DNA of 64,000 nucleotides from Thysanoteuthis rhombus (GCA_963457665.1 OY735215.1:39011325-39075324), one strand, 5' to 3'; numbered from the stretch's first letter, positions 44,596 to 56,290 are shown. Program-made: numbers and translations. Notes: generated from the sequence alone by a model not told the origin.

Positions 44596-44779
44596 GCATC
44601 GAGAAAAGTGATTCTTTCAACATTTTTTGTGAAACATCGTCTGACGATTACTCTGTCGTATATAACTCACTTTTTTGCCAACAACTGTGTAGCCAAATGG
44701 ATAAAAGCTTGGGACGGCAATCGGATTCTTTACCACAACCCCAGAGTCATCAACCCATCGGTGACCACGACAACAAATG
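44596..44779 (+). CDS. Candidate isolated coding exon
   Basis: The acceptor is good (TATTTTCTGTCCCTCAG, AG at 44594-44595) and a weaker donor follows (AAATG|GTATTT). Read in phase 1, the 184-bp segment codes IEKSDSFNIFCETSSDDYSV, VYNSLFCQQLCSQMDKSLGR and QSDSLPQPQSHQPIGDHDNK, a polar, Q/S/D-rich peptide that looks more protein-like than the hydrophobic alternative frame. It would leave in phase 2. No matching partner exon was found nearby, so it is only a candidate; the family is unknown. Confidence 0.3.
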
Positions 44780-45954
44780 GTATTTATTAAGATATATCGA
44801 CGTTGTTATCGTTTATTTGAGGCTTTATTAATTCTAAGAACTTTGAACACGTTCTATTTTTTCAAGTTTCGCTTACATAGAAAATGTTTCAAGTATTCAG
44901 AAAACTGGGACACTAGTGAGAATTAAATTCATTACTGTAGTAATGGCCCGGTAAGCCAGCTGCATTGCCCATGGGTGATATATTATATAAATCTAACTTA
45001 AAATTTTTTTTAATTATTATTATACTCCAAACATTATTCTAAAGAGTTAAATTACGGTTAGATTACCAATAAAAGCGCATTTCTCTATATAAACTGTGTA
45101 TAAAATGCATTGAAGATCCTAAACAAATGAACAATGACAATCTTTTCTTTGCTACATAAGTGGTGTCTACTTGGATGAGAAATAAAAATCGATTTGATAC
45201 ATAAACTATAAAATTAAATTGGCAGCTGTTCTTAACCAGGAGGCACGCTTCCCTCTCCTAGGGGGACGTGAGTAATTTTATGAGGGGTAGCGAGCCAGCA
45301 GGGAAAATTAAAAATTTCTCTATTTTGGGAATTCTCACAACAGGTGATCACATATTATTATCAGGAATATAATGTACTAAAATTCATTTTTAGATGACTG
45401 ACAGGCAGGCTGACGTATGAAAACACTCCCACCGCCTCTAGTTTTTCTCCATCTCTACATTTATATTTCTGAAAATGCAAGGGCGATAATTCGTTCATCC
45501 ACGGGTTGAATTTCAGCCATGTTTTTCGCATACTTGTAGTAGCCATTTCTTAGTTGAAGACATGAAGGAGGTGTGATAGCAAGGTTGGACTATAGAAGAT
45601 GCTTGGTAATAAAGAGGTTGAGAACCAATAGCTTAGAAGGAAGGCCCAAAAGAAAACTTTTTAATTCTTATTGATATAAACATGATATAATCATAAAGTG
45701 AATTTCATTGTTCAACTGCACTATCAGGTTCGCAAAACGAGAGCTGTAAACGCATTCTAAAATACAATGAATTTTCTGTCCAATCGAAGATTTCGTTCTC
45801 GGTTGTTTTCTCCCTGATGTCTTGAACGGTGTTCAGAGATACTTCCCATCAGATCTTATGTATGACTTCGGACATACCTTACTAGATTTATAATTGGAGG
45901 CACATGCTGTAGAGCCGTGGTCTGCCTGCTGGTCTTGCGAACACGAGGAGAAAT

Positions 45955-46110
45955 GAAGAAGAAGAGAAGATAGACAAAATGAAGAAGAAAGAAAGAAGAT
46001 GAAGACGAGAAGGGAAGACGACAATAAGAAGAAGAAAAAGAAGAAGAAGAAGGAAAAGAAGAAGAAGGAAAAGAAGAAGAAGGAGGAAAAGAAGAAGAAG
46101 GAAAAGAAGA
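45955..46110. repeat. (GAA/AAG)n purine tract
   Basis: Imperfect GAA-type repeat of about 150 bp, almost entirely purine on the plus strand from 45955 to 46110. The serine/phenylalanine or lysine-rich frames are artefacts. Confidence 0.9.
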
Positions 46111-46226
46111 AGAATGAGAAAATGTTTGTGATGATGAAGAAAAGGGTAAGATCAATAATAGAAAGAAAGAGAAGAAGAAACAGAGAGAGAAGCATAGGTA
46201 AGAAAGAAGGAAAGGCTATGCAGGTG

Positions 46227-46229
46227 AAA

Positions 46230-46270
<41 letters not shown>

Positions 46271-46271
46271 C
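46227..46271. repeat. (GAT)n microsatellite
   Basis: About 15 GAT units; no RTE body could be seen upstream, unlike most other GAT/ATC runs here. Confidence 0.95.
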
Positions 46272-48239
46272 GAAAACGAAAACGTCAAAGGGTAAAAGTT
46301 CAGAAGGAACCCTGAATAAGGAAACTTAGAAGAAAAGGTGGAAAAAGAAAAAAAGCTGAAAGATTAGACAAGATATACGATAGAAAAAAAACCCCAACCT
46401 TTTTTGCTATTCAATGAAAAAAAAAATGCAAAATTTTTCCCCGGTGCCAAGGCAGACGAAAAGAACCGATTTTAGGCGACATTTTTCTTGGATAATTCAA
46501 ACATAAAAGACTTGAATGTCTCTCTTGGTAGAAAGGTCCAAAATGATTCCTTACCAAGGTGGGTCTGGTATTTCTGGCACTTGGCCAACTTTCTCGCTCT
46601 TGGCAATATTTGGTGCAGCGTGCGGCTATCGGCGAAAGTAACGAAGGAGCCCGACAGTAATTATAGCACGTACGAGGTTCCATATCGATCGGCACCGGAT
46701 TACAGATAAAGTCGGCCTTTGCTGTCGGTTAACGAGCATGCACAGGGCTACAAGTTTGACAGACATACAATAAAGATCAAAAGATTTATTGCAAAAAGGA
46801 GAGGATATTAATAACAAATATTACCAATTTCTGTTTAGAAATTTATCTACGCGGGTGTGTCAAGAAATAATGCCTGGCTTATAAAAATCAATAGGTTGTC
46901 AGCGTTTGTTCATGCAATTGATATGAGCGGTTGTGATATTTTAATACGACCTTTGGATGCTAAGAACCAGATTAAATTGGTGCAGGTTCTATAGCATAAA
47001 TGGACCCTTAATTTTAAATAGAATAGCATGAATATCAAAGAACATATATTCTTTTTACTTGTACAGTAAAGTAATTATTTTTTTCTAAATTTTATATAGA
47101 GCTATAAAAAAAAACGACAATATTCTGATATTTCAGTGATACTATTACTCTTTCGTTTCAGTTCCGACTAGCATCGTATTCATGCATTGTGTGTGTATTG
47201 CTTGGACACCACGCTCTTAGTAATTACTCTATTATAATGATAACTCTAATTAGCGATAATTGACTAAATTCGTTAACATTTAAACACCCAGCCATTCATG
47301 AAAGGTTGAAGTGGTATGGTTTCATAGCAAAACAAAAGGCGCAGAATCACTGAAATTGATAGCTGGTAAACATTCAGCGCGGAACCCTTGAGAAATGCAG
47401 CACCGTGAATATTTGCATCTCGTTTTTCATGATTTGATGAGATGCTACAATGTTGAGCGATAAGCCCGACTGCTGCAGGATCAAACTTCACTCTATCTCA
47501 ACTGAAGATGATTGCTGCAGCTTTCATAACGTACACATCAAAATTGTGAACATATATTTTTAGATGTGTCCACACATCACAATAAAACGCTTTACGGACG
47601 GACTGTCACGTTGAACAACAGAAATAGTAAGAAAGGAAGAGGTGTGATGACATTGAAGGTGTAAAATCATCAAGAAATTATGACGTCATAATAGAATGTA
47701 CGAGTGCAGCCCCCCAAAAGCCCCCCCATGGCCATTTACGATTTAAAAAAAAATTAATACTCTCAGGATATTTCCATTTCGCAATATTTTGCAAGCATGA
47801 GGATCGACTCAAAGAAAGACGATTTGGTCTTCTTCCTCCTCCTCTTTTTACTACTACCATGGATGGTGGACGAACCGTTGAACTTATGGTTCTTGCTTTA
47901 GTATAAATGGAGTTATTTATCAGAATGAAATGAGCCCTTGCGCATCTATAAGATCATTTTTCTTAGAGAGGTAAAACTTATCACTTTGGCTCAGCCAGTG
48001 AAAGAATACCCTACCAATCACTTGGCGGGGATTCCAGATCATGAGAGGGGAATGTTAATTTTTTCTATTCGAAAGTAAAAGCCCTTGCGTAATTCTACCA
48101 TACATTTTGATAGATATGTAAGTTTCGTCAATTTAGTTCAGTCAGTGAGAAATACTATAACCAGTCAGTTGGAGATATTACAACCAGTCAGTTGGTTGTA
48201 ATTTCAAATTTTAACCACCTAAATTCGGCGAGGATTGTT

Positions 48240-48325
48240 TTTGTTATCTTTGTCATATTTGTTGTTCTTGTTGCGTTAGAAAAACAAAGTCAACTCCATG
48301 TTTGGACTGGAGTTTCACAATAATC
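48240..48325 (-). mobile_element. 3' part of a 5S-type SINE (reverse)
   Basis: On the minus strand GAAACTCCAGTCCAAACATG, GAGTTGACTTTGTTTTTCTA and ACGCAACAAGAACAACAAAT match the bodies at 34763 and 63530. The 5S head is missing. Confidence 0.5.
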
Positions 48326-50639
48326 AAGTTTTTTTTATCAAAAAAAAAAAAAAAAAAGAAAAGAAAACGGATTGTTTAAACACTCAAGTAATATTAATTT
48401 GAAAACTGTTCCTGGCATTCATTGATTCCTTTAATCTTATTCGCTAAGTTCAAAAGTAAAATAGGAAATTATGAAAATGAGCTCCTATTCACCGAAATCG
48501 TTTACCGATAGCATGAAGCTCTCATCGATGATTTCAGTGACAGTCGGGCGGCTTTTTGATGAATATTTATGAGTGAATGTCTAGTGACCAAGGCCACTGC
48601 TATATTTCAGAAATCTCGAAAGACCAGGAAAAAAAAAAATTCCTAGAAAAATATTCTTGATCTAGAATGCCATCATGAAGATACTAAACTCGATAGACCA
48701 TTCAGGCGTGTGACAGGCAATATTGGTCCGTAACGCCACGAAATTGTATCCTTTTTTTTTATCATGATGCAGTTTTGTTTTGATTAATCATAAATTATCC
48801 CATTGCCTATAGATCTTAGGTTTCTCTTAAAGGGTTCTTCAGTTGAATGAGGCGTTCCAATGGACACTTTTAGAGGAAAATCAGTATATAAGGGCGGGAT
48901 GATAATCATTATTGCTTTGGCAATAGCCATTATGGCTTCTGTGTTTACTGTCAGTCACGACTGATATACAGTGGCCTATGACACGGTTTCTCAATATGGG
49001 TTCCGCATTAAATGTTCTTGATTTTGTGGCCGATTTTGAGGAATGATCCGTTGAATGAGTTTCAAATGAAATATGCAGTATTGATGCAAAAATGAACATG
49101 CGTCCGCTGTACCAGATTTCAGTTGTTGGTTTTCATTAAGGAAGCCATGTCTAATGTCTTAGGGGTACCGTGAGTGCAAAAAGTTTGAGAAACCCTGACC
49201 TATGATGAGGTTTTAACACGCCGTATTTTCTGAGTTTCCAACGATTAATCCTATTTTTTTCCAAAACTCTTTTTAGATCATTGATAAACAAAATCCAGTT
49301 TATTTATAGCACATAGAGAAATACATAGATAAATCTACAAGTTTAAACCATAAAGTATAAAGGAAAAAAAAAGAGATATTGATGATTTCACACCGGACAA
49401 GGCGTCAAGTGGAGAGTCTGACAGAGGTTTTACACCTTCAATCGTCAAATTGCTAATAATATAGTAAAGAGATGGTCAGAAGTGAAACAGCTGTCCGGGT
49501 GGTCAAAGAAAGCATCTGAACGAGGAGAGCGTTCTGTTGAAAGACATGTGCATAAAAATCGATATTCAACTCTAATAGAAGTTGGTAAGTCAATGAAGGT
49601 CTGAATGTGGAGAGACAACCGTACTGAAAGACTTTGTATATAAACGAAGTGTTGCAAAAATGATTTCACAAGAGAATAAGATAGAAAGATCAATGAGTTT
49701 TAGAAGAAAAAAGAGGACTTTTTGATCACTGATAATTGTAATTATAATCAGATGAAAGCAAGTTCCGACAGTTTTCTTAATCCAGGGCAGATTTATGTGG
49801 TGCAAACGAAAAATGGAGCATGTGACCCTAATTGTCAACCGGAAACAAGAAAGTAGAGGAGTAAGATGAATAAAATGGTTGCAATGGGTAAAAGTGAGAT
49901 GAGAGTTAATTTTTGTTGAAAACTGCTGAAATAGCCATGAATTTTGTTAAATTTTAGGAAAGGGTCTGGTTCCTCTTTAATCCCAAGGTAGAAATCGGGA
50001 AAGAATGCCATTATTCTTCAAGAGAGTGGAACTCCATTTATTACCAGCATCGCCAGGAAAAGGTCAAAAAAGACTCGGCAATGTGTGGCAATGAACTCTG
50101 GTGACCCTTAAAGGTCAACATGGGATCAAGACAAATTTGGTATTTTAAAATCTAATAGAGATGACTTCACCCTAAAATATGTGTGCAAGTGTAACTTGAC
50201 CCCAGGATGAACAAAGGGTTGATGGTGCTAACCTCACTTGACCTCTAAAAATCAATTTTGTTGTTCATGTTACCCAAAATATCGCGGTTGCGTAAAGCGA
50301 TCTTTTGTAATGCAGACACTACCTGAATTCGGATGCTATCAGATGAATTTTTCAGAAAAGAAACTCAAAAAGTCATTTCAGTGGAAGAGTCCATTGTTTT
50401 AAATCTTTAGCAGGAGATGATTTTATCAGCAAACTTGTTATGTAAGAATCCGTGTTCAAGGACAAATAACCAAGAAAATCACACAGCTCATAATAAAGGG
50501 GCATTAAACGATATTCTCTCTCTCAAACACGCATACACGCTTTCTCTCTATGCTTTTAAAATTTCTCGTTAGATACTAAATTCAATTTCCCTTGTGTGTC
50601 TGAGGCAAAAACACATGTTTGTTTAACAGGTTTACATAA
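48326..50639. other. Gene-free stretch
   Basis: Nothing supported beyond an A run (48340-48357) and ordinary AT-rich DNA. Several open frames of 60-80 codons on the minus strand (49445-49838) lack splice context and recognisable motifs. Confidence 0.4.
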
Positions 50640-50978
50640 ACATTCAAGTACTGATTGCCAAATTTCTTATCATATCCCTGCACCCCCGTTGCAAGTCCAG
50701 CTGCTCATTTACCCGAGACCAATTAGATTGTGATATGATGCCAATCAGATCATCCAATCATGCTCCCCTCATTATCATTTGACACCAGGATTTGATCAAG
50801 TGAATCTTGATATTGACCCAATATTCTCATAGATAAGTTATCTTTTTTACCTGAAAATTTATGTAACTTATTTACTTACTATACCTGAGTCAAAAGTCTA
50901 GACAAAAATATTATTGATAAAAAGTGGACCCGACTTATCTATGGCTGTGACTTATCTATGAGTATATACGGTATTTAG
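50640..50978 (+). mobile_element. Dispersed element ending in TATATACGGTA (copy 1)
   Basis: It shares with the reverse complement of 61745-61940 the words TACTGATTGC, CCCTGCACCCC, GAGACCAATTAGAT, GTGATATG, ATCATCCAATCATGC, ATTATCATTTGA and GATCAAGTGA. The distal end reads GACTTATCTATGGCTGTGAC then CTTATCTATGAGTATATACG, with an internally repeated CTTATCTATG(A/G). This looks like a non-autonomous DNA transposon. Confidence 0.5.
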
Positions 50979-51204
50979 TTTAGTCTAAGACAAGGCCGAA
51001 TAATAGCTGGGCTGGCACAAGCGGTTTCATGTGCTCTAGCCGATACTTGGAATTCGCGCGAGGGTTTCATGCGCTCTGGGTGAGTCACAGAATCAACGGC
51101 CTCGGTTGTATTCTGACAACTATTTCTGTCTAGTTTGGTGTACGTCTGTGGGACCTTTGTGCCCTCGGTAATCACCAATGGTAATAGGAAGATGTATTTC
51201 GACA

Positions 51205-51206
<2 letters not shown>

Positions 51207-51275
<69 letters not shown>
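51207..51275. repeat. (GA)n microsatellite
   Basis: About 68 bp of pure AG repeat. Confidence 0.97.
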
Positions 51276-51278
<3 letters not shown>

Positions 51279-52263
51279 CTGCATGTCCTGAAAATCAGCA
51301 TTCAAAAACCTGGCTTATTACCTTGGTTCGAACACCGGTCACTTGTGCCTATGAGGAAAAAAAACAGCCAATTTGGCCGACCAAGCAGGTCTCTCGACCA
51401 ATCGACACGCTGAAAGATGACTGGAGAGTTAACGTTACACTATGTGGGTTGCTATAATATCGTGAAGGTTCATGTCTCTTTAGAAATCAAAAAAATACAT
51501 TAGCTTTTGTATGTATGTATTATTTATCTATACAGATCGATCTATCAATAAAGCTATCTATCTATGTATAGACGTACATACATGGCTATCGTATATCTAA
51601 AGTGAATTACATTCACCAGCATTCACACAAACAAGCGGTGTAGTATTAATTTCTACATCTAATCATATAGAATCGTCTCAGAAACACATAGGTGCACACA
51701 CTTACATGCACAAACGAACACCTCATACATGTACACCCAACTCGTATATACGCATGCACACACATACTCATAATCACACATCAAAGGCAGTGTGACTTGT
51801 ATTTCTTTCCCCATGCAGCCAGTTTTGTTGTCAAGGCGTTAATTACTGCGTGTTGTGGGCGCCATTTTACACGATAAAGATTTGTGGAGTCCAGTAATTA
51901 TGAAGCAATCAGAATCTGCAGATGATGAAGCTTGGCTACACCGCCCCGATTCAAGTATAGGCGAGTCGAAAAGACCGCGCGGATGATGACAAGAAAAGGC
52001 GAGCATATTTATGAGGAGGAATTAGTCTTACCAATTCAGTTATTTTACATCTTGATCTGAAGGTTTTTTTTATAATGCGTCTAGATACCAGACATGGTTA
52101 TTCACACGACCTTTCAATAAAATAAGTAATATTCCTCATCTATTCTATGGCGATAAAATAAGCAATGTTTTTGATAAGGTGAGGAATATTTGGCTAAAAT
52201 AAATGTTGACGATTTATGTCACATTTAATTTATTAATAAGATGTAATATATTTCCCATTTTAG

Positions 52264-52374
52264 ATGTATGCCTAAGAAATCTAGATGTTTCTGGATATGC
52301 AATACTAGATGTAAAGTTGAAAATAAATTTAGCAACATTGGGAAAGAAAAGGTTGTCTCCTGAACAGGAAAACG
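52264..52374 (+). CDS. Candidate isolated coding exon
   Basis: The acceptor (AATATATTTCCCATTTTAG, AG at 52262-52263) and donor (AACG|GTGAGG) are both good. The 111-bp segment is open in phase 1 and leaves in phase 1: VCLRNLDVSGYAILDVKLKI then NLATLGKKRLSPEQEN. The mixed hydrophobic and charged composition is protein-like. No partner exon is evident; the candidate at 44596 leaves in phase 2 and so cannot join it directly. Family unknown. It may be one exon of a long-intron plus-strand gene extending right, or chance. Confidence 0.33.
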
Positions 52375-52406
52375 GTGAGGCGTGAGAGATATGACAGAAA
52401 TGGATT

Positions 52407-52410
<4 letters not shown>

Positions 52411-52486
<76 letters not shown>

Positions 52487-52487
52487 A
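52411..52487. repeat. (GA)n microsatellite ending in G8
   Basis: About 70 bp of AG repeat followed by a short G run. Confidence 0.97.
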
Positions 52488-52514
52488 ATTACAGATATAA
52501 CTCATTCTGTGGGT

Positions 52515-52516
<2 letters not shown>

Positions 52517-52559
<43 letters not shown>
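52517..52559. repeat. (AT)n microsatellite
   Basis: About 42 bp TA repeat only 30 bp beyond the GA tract. Confidence 0.97.
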
Positions 52560-52564
<5 letters not shown>

Positions 52565-52796
52565 CGTTACATTATTTTGGAACTCTATATAAAATGATCT
52601 CTCGTTATCACACGATGAATGCTTCACTTGGCCTAAACGGCATAAATAGAATAAACAATTAAAGAAAATGGGACTGCTGTAGGAGTTCAACCTGCGACCG
52701 ATAGAGAAAAAAAATAGAGGAATGCTTACTTTCTCCTGTAGACTCCTTCCCCTTTTGAAATCACTTCCAACTTACCCCCGGTTGCGAACCCCTGTG

Positions 52797-52797
<1 letters not shown>

Positions 52798-52873
<76 letters not shown>
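52798..52873. repeat. (GA)n microsatellite
   Basis: About 75 bp of pure AG repeat, the longest of four GA tracts in the right third of the window. Confidence 0.97.
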
Positions 52874-52875
<2 letters not shown>

Positions 52876-54261
52876 TGAAAACTGCTATTGATGTAACAAT
52901 CGATAAATATGAAAACCTCGACAGATAGACAGTCTTCATACATACACACACACGCGCACGCACAAACACATGCGTACGCACACAAATGCATACGCACATA
53001 CAGATATATTGGAAGATAGATATAGATTTATTTCTTGCTGATAGCTTTGAATGAACTAAAATAGATTGGTCGATTAATAGATTCGAATATGGATTGATAG
53101 ATTTGCAAATGGATTGACCAGATATGTTTGATTGATTATTAGAATAGGTATGAATCGATTAGCCACATATTGCAGTATTACGCCCACTGAAAGGAAAACA
53201 GATCTAATGGCTTAATCAACAGATTTAGCAATATGGAAAATCATAGACTGAGTCGTGAAATTAATCGATATGAAAGTAAAAAAAAAAATCACTAGCAGAC
53301 ATAAAGGTATTTATGTTACACAAAATGTTTCGAAAAGCAGTTACATCTTTATCGTATGGATATACGGCAGATTTTACATACTTGTGAAATTTACGACGTT
53401 CATATAATACGTACGGGTTATGATTTTAAGTGTATGAACTTACTGTGGTTGGGATGAAGAGCAAAATTGTGTCTTTTATCAAAACGATGTTCCATCGAAA
53501 CGACTTTTCATCGAAACGACTTTTTATCGAAACTACTTTTCATCGAAACGACTTTTTATCGAAGCAAATGATTTGTTGATTTTTTGTTCACTATACGTAA
53601 ATGTAATTGTCTATCCGCGGGCAATAACACATAATTTATGAAACTGTTTTTAAAAAAATGAAATCTCGAATGGAAATTTTATATTCGAATTATCTTGATT
53701 TCAATTCATTTGAATTCTAATTTAAAGAAAAAAGAGATAAAAAGACGTCTTGATAAAAAATCTTGACTCAAAGTATATCCGTAAAAAGTTGTTTTTATGA
53801 AACGTCGTTGGATAAAACGTTAATCGCAGGAGTCATCCGATAAGATGTCGTCGTACCCTGTCGCGTTATGCTTACCTTTGAAAAAACTCCTTTTCTACAA
53901 AATTGTTTGTCGGAACTCAGGGATTGAATACGGCACTGCCGACAAACTCTCTACTTCTGTGGACACAGTGCAGGCCTTTTTTTAAGTCTGATTTTTAAAA
54001 AGATCGTCTTGCAACTATTCCCTCGTGAGACGGGCAGCGTGTTTGCTACAACATTTAGCTTTGGATATTGAGCTTTTATCTCATTTCGGATGCCGAATGC
54101 TTACGATTAGAGAGACTGTTGTTGATGGTCCAGTCAACGCTCTGCAGACTATGTTATGTTAGACTAGCAGATGTACCTTTCCTTTCGTTCTAATCTCTCT
54201 TTTCTTGAGGCACCTGGAACCCTGAACAATTTGAACTCTGTCACTCTTTAAAGTATTCTTA
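52874..54261. other. Gene-free stretch with a short 17-bp tandem
   Basis: No supported gene. It holds a CATCGAAACGACTTTT tandem (53486-53565) and AT-rich unique-looking sequence. Confidence 0.4.
53486..53565 (+). repeat. ~17-18-bp tandem, five degenerate units
   Basis: The units are variants of CATCGAAACGACTTTTTAT with T/C alternation. Related CATCGAAA words occur at 21706-21725 and GATGAAACG at 21857, so a dispersed element may be involved. Confidence 0.75.
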
Positions 54262-54267
54262 TTTATT
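54262..54267 (-). promoter_or_regulatory. Candidate minus-strand polyadenylation signal AATAAA
   Basis: The plus strand reads TTTATT, giving AATAAATAAG on the minus strand, about 105 bases after the stop of the open frame at 54606-54370. Confidence 0.35.
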
Positions 54268-54369
54268 CATTCATTTTTCACAGTGAGACAAATAAATGTA
54301 TGGGAATTCAAAGTTTACTACAATAAGGAGGTTAAAGAAAACAGTTCCGATAACCTCAACAGAAAGTAT

Positions 54370-54606
54370 TTAACTGTCAGATATTTCTGAAAAATCTAAC
54401 TTCACATTAGGGAATTTTCTTATTTCTTTTATCATGTCTAATTTATTCACGTTTCCATATTTCCATTTGTAATTGGAAACTCCTACAGTCTCAGACACAT
54501 AAGAGGTACTCCTAGCACTTTGCACCCTGGACGTCTGTCTGTGTTGCCGGTACCTTGAGCCAGTCCTTCTCACCTCATATATCAGACAGATGTAAGATCG
54601 CGTTGG
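54370..54606 (-). CDS. Candidate C-terminal coding segment, unidentified
   Basis: A minus-strand frame is open for 78 codons and ends in TAA, with polar, protein-like content: TGSRYRQHRQTSRVQSARST, SYVSETVGVSNYKWKYGNVN, KLDMIKEIRKFPNVKLDF then SEISDS. An AATAAA lies a short distance past the stop. There is no clear splice acceptor. The open segment at 55338-54955 on the same strand may be an upstream part of the same unit. It could equally be a transposon-borne gene; no motif decides. Confidence 0.3.
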   Translation of the reverse strand, partial: PTRSYICLIYEVRRTGSRYRQHRQTSRVQSARSTSYVSETVGVSNYKWKYGNVNKLDMIKEIRKFPNVKLDFSEISDS

Positions 54607-54954
54607 TCAATAAAGAGGTTGAAACCAACAAACAAACAAATCAGCTCATCAACCAAACGAACAAACAAACCATGATCAATGTTTTTTTAGAAATTTTTGG
54701 TCGAGCAAAAACGTTGTTGCCTTTTTATTTGTCACTTATATTAATACCTTACTTTACCGCAGCGAGTCGTAGAAAAGAAGCCTTTATCTCTGGATTCCTC
54801 ACCATCAGCGCAACACCCAAGCTATTTCAAGTACATTCAAGAGACGATATAGTGTCGGATAAAGCAAGTACAGGGCCTGTAACAAATGCTATAAAGGGGC
54901 CCCAAATTAAGAAAATACATAAAAACATTAAAATACATTTGTTCACTTGCTAAG

Positions 54955-55338
54955 TCATAAGATTTCTCCATTTGCTATACGGTCAGATAATACGACAAAT
55001 ATGTTTGACATTTCAGCAATAGTATTACTGTGTTTTCGTATTGATCTTTGTGCAGTGGCTATGACTTTAGTTTCAAATGCCAAATCATTTAGATGCCACC
55101 AGACTCCCATCAAATACTGCATTAAAATAATAACTCCACTTGAAGGTGATAATTCCTTAAAATCGCTAATTTTAGATATCCTGCTGTTTATAAAAGTAGA
55201 TGGGATTACAGTACTATTGCAATTGAGTAAATGTAGAATAGCTTCGATGCATTTAGCGCTGGGCCTTTGAAATTGCTGGGTCCGTACCATATACGACATT
55301 AGTACATAGTAAATCCGGCACAAAGAAGATACACCCAC
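54955..55338 (-). CDS. 127-codon minus-strand open frame, unidentified
   Basis: The frame is preceded by a GTG and contains an internal ATG (MSYMVRTQQFQRPSAKCIEA). It continues ILHLLNCNSTVIPSTFINSR, ISKISDFKELSPSSGVIILM, QYLMGVWWHLNDLAFETKVI and ends SNIFVVLSDRIANGEIL. A shifted frame just downstream reads IAFVTGPVLALSDTI, as if coding continued after an indel. The content looks like a real, mildly decayed protein, probably transposon-derived, but I cannot name the family. Confidence 0.35.
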   Translation of the reverse strand: MGVSSLCRIYYVLMSYMVRTQQFQRPSAKCIEAILHLLNCNSTVIPSTFINSRISKISDFKELSPSSGVIILMQYLMGVWWHLNDLAFETKVIATAQRSIRKHSNTIAEMSNIFVVLSDRIANGEIL

Positions 55339-55654
55339 TTGCTAATCAGAAGTCTCATTGTGGTTTTCAAATGGAAAATAATTTTCCATTTGATTTTATT
55401 AAAATGCGTAAGTGATTAATCGATCCTCATCAATTATTCATTTTGAAAATTGTTTGAACGACGATAAACTAAAATTCATAAGGATTCGATAAATATTAAT
55501 GTGCTCGGAAAATGATTACATATTTTCGTGGTCAGGAATTAATTACGTATTTCCCTTCAATAAATCATAAGCCAATCAACTAAGGCAAGAACAGGTTTAA
55601 ATGTTACGGAACGACGTCTGGATCTAATTCATAATCTTTTCTATCCGACAGTTT

Positions 55655-55912
55655 TAGCCCGTGGAGGATAGAGACTTTAAAGAGCAACATTTTAGCCGTT
55701 GCTCACTGTATGCATTTCGAATTGGTAATATTGTAATGCAGGCAACGAGAAACATTTGGAAAGTGTATCCCGATGCAGTGAAAACTCGTAAAAGCCAGGT
55801 GTGGTTTAAATGGTTTGAAGACGGCGATTGTGATTTGAAAATACGCAATTACTTTCCGAACACGAAAATACCTAATTACTTCTCGAAAGCCCTAATCGAA
55901 AGATCTAATTAA
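55655..55912 (+). pseudogene. N-terminal fragment of a mariner transposase
   Basis: The frame from 55661 reads EDRDFKEQHFSRCSLYAFRI, GNIVMQATRNIWKVYPDA, VKTRKSQVWFKWFEDGDC and DLK, matching the first helix-turn-helix and linker of mariner transposases. The codon where ATG would stand is GTG, so the ancestral start appears lost. After DLK the sequence leaves the family; the DDD catalytic part is absent. It differs from the relic at 24684 and represents a separate insertion. Confidence 0.75.
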
Positions 55913-56094
55913 TCTATCAGATTTTTTTTTCAACAAAAATAAATTGATTATTTTGTTGTTTTTTGAATGTCAGTTGAAAAGTTTCGATTTCTGTAGAAAA
56001 AAAAAAAAGAAAGTTCGAGACAGAAGATTGAGAACTCGGATTAGTTCTGGAGAGTCACACAAGGGAAATCTTTCACACCGCAAAAAGTTTTAGA

Positions 56095-56290
56095 AACAGT
56101 CAATCGAAACTGTCATCATGAACATAGGTCTGTTCCGTTTTCGAGTCGGTCTCGGTGGTTGGGTATGTATATACATGTCATGCGTACAGACCGCACCAAT
56201 GGAGCTAGAAGGCTGATAATTTAAATGTTCACTCCTATAATGTCGAGAAAAAAATGAATTTTTCACCCCCTGTCCTCCCAAGTAGGTTTT
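56095..56290 (+). repeat. Dispersed repeat (copy 1; copy 2 at 59900)
   Basis: Shared words with 59900-60060 include CGAAACTGTCA/GTGAAACTGTCA, CATAGGTCT/ACAGGTCTC, GACCGCACCAATGGAGCTA/GTCGCACTAATGGAGCTATA and a CACTCCTATAATG/CCTATACTCCTTAT end. Class unknown. Confidence 0.45.

Larger units (their letters stand above)
44780..48239. other. Gene-free stretch with purine-rich and (GAT)n repeats
   Basis: It holds a (GAA)n-like purine tract (45955-46110) and (GAT)n (46227-46271). A GC-richer patch at 46430-46740 has a 74-codon plus frame (46488-46709, DNSNIKDLNVSLGRKVQNDS) with no visible splice context. A GGGTGTGTCAAGAAATAATG word at 46853 resembles the ends at 16856. Confidence 0.4.

Noticed and set aside
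45833..46295. 151-codon Ser/Phe-rich and 98-codon Lys/Glu-rich frames
   Set aside because: Both are translations of GAA and GAT simple repeats on opposite strands.
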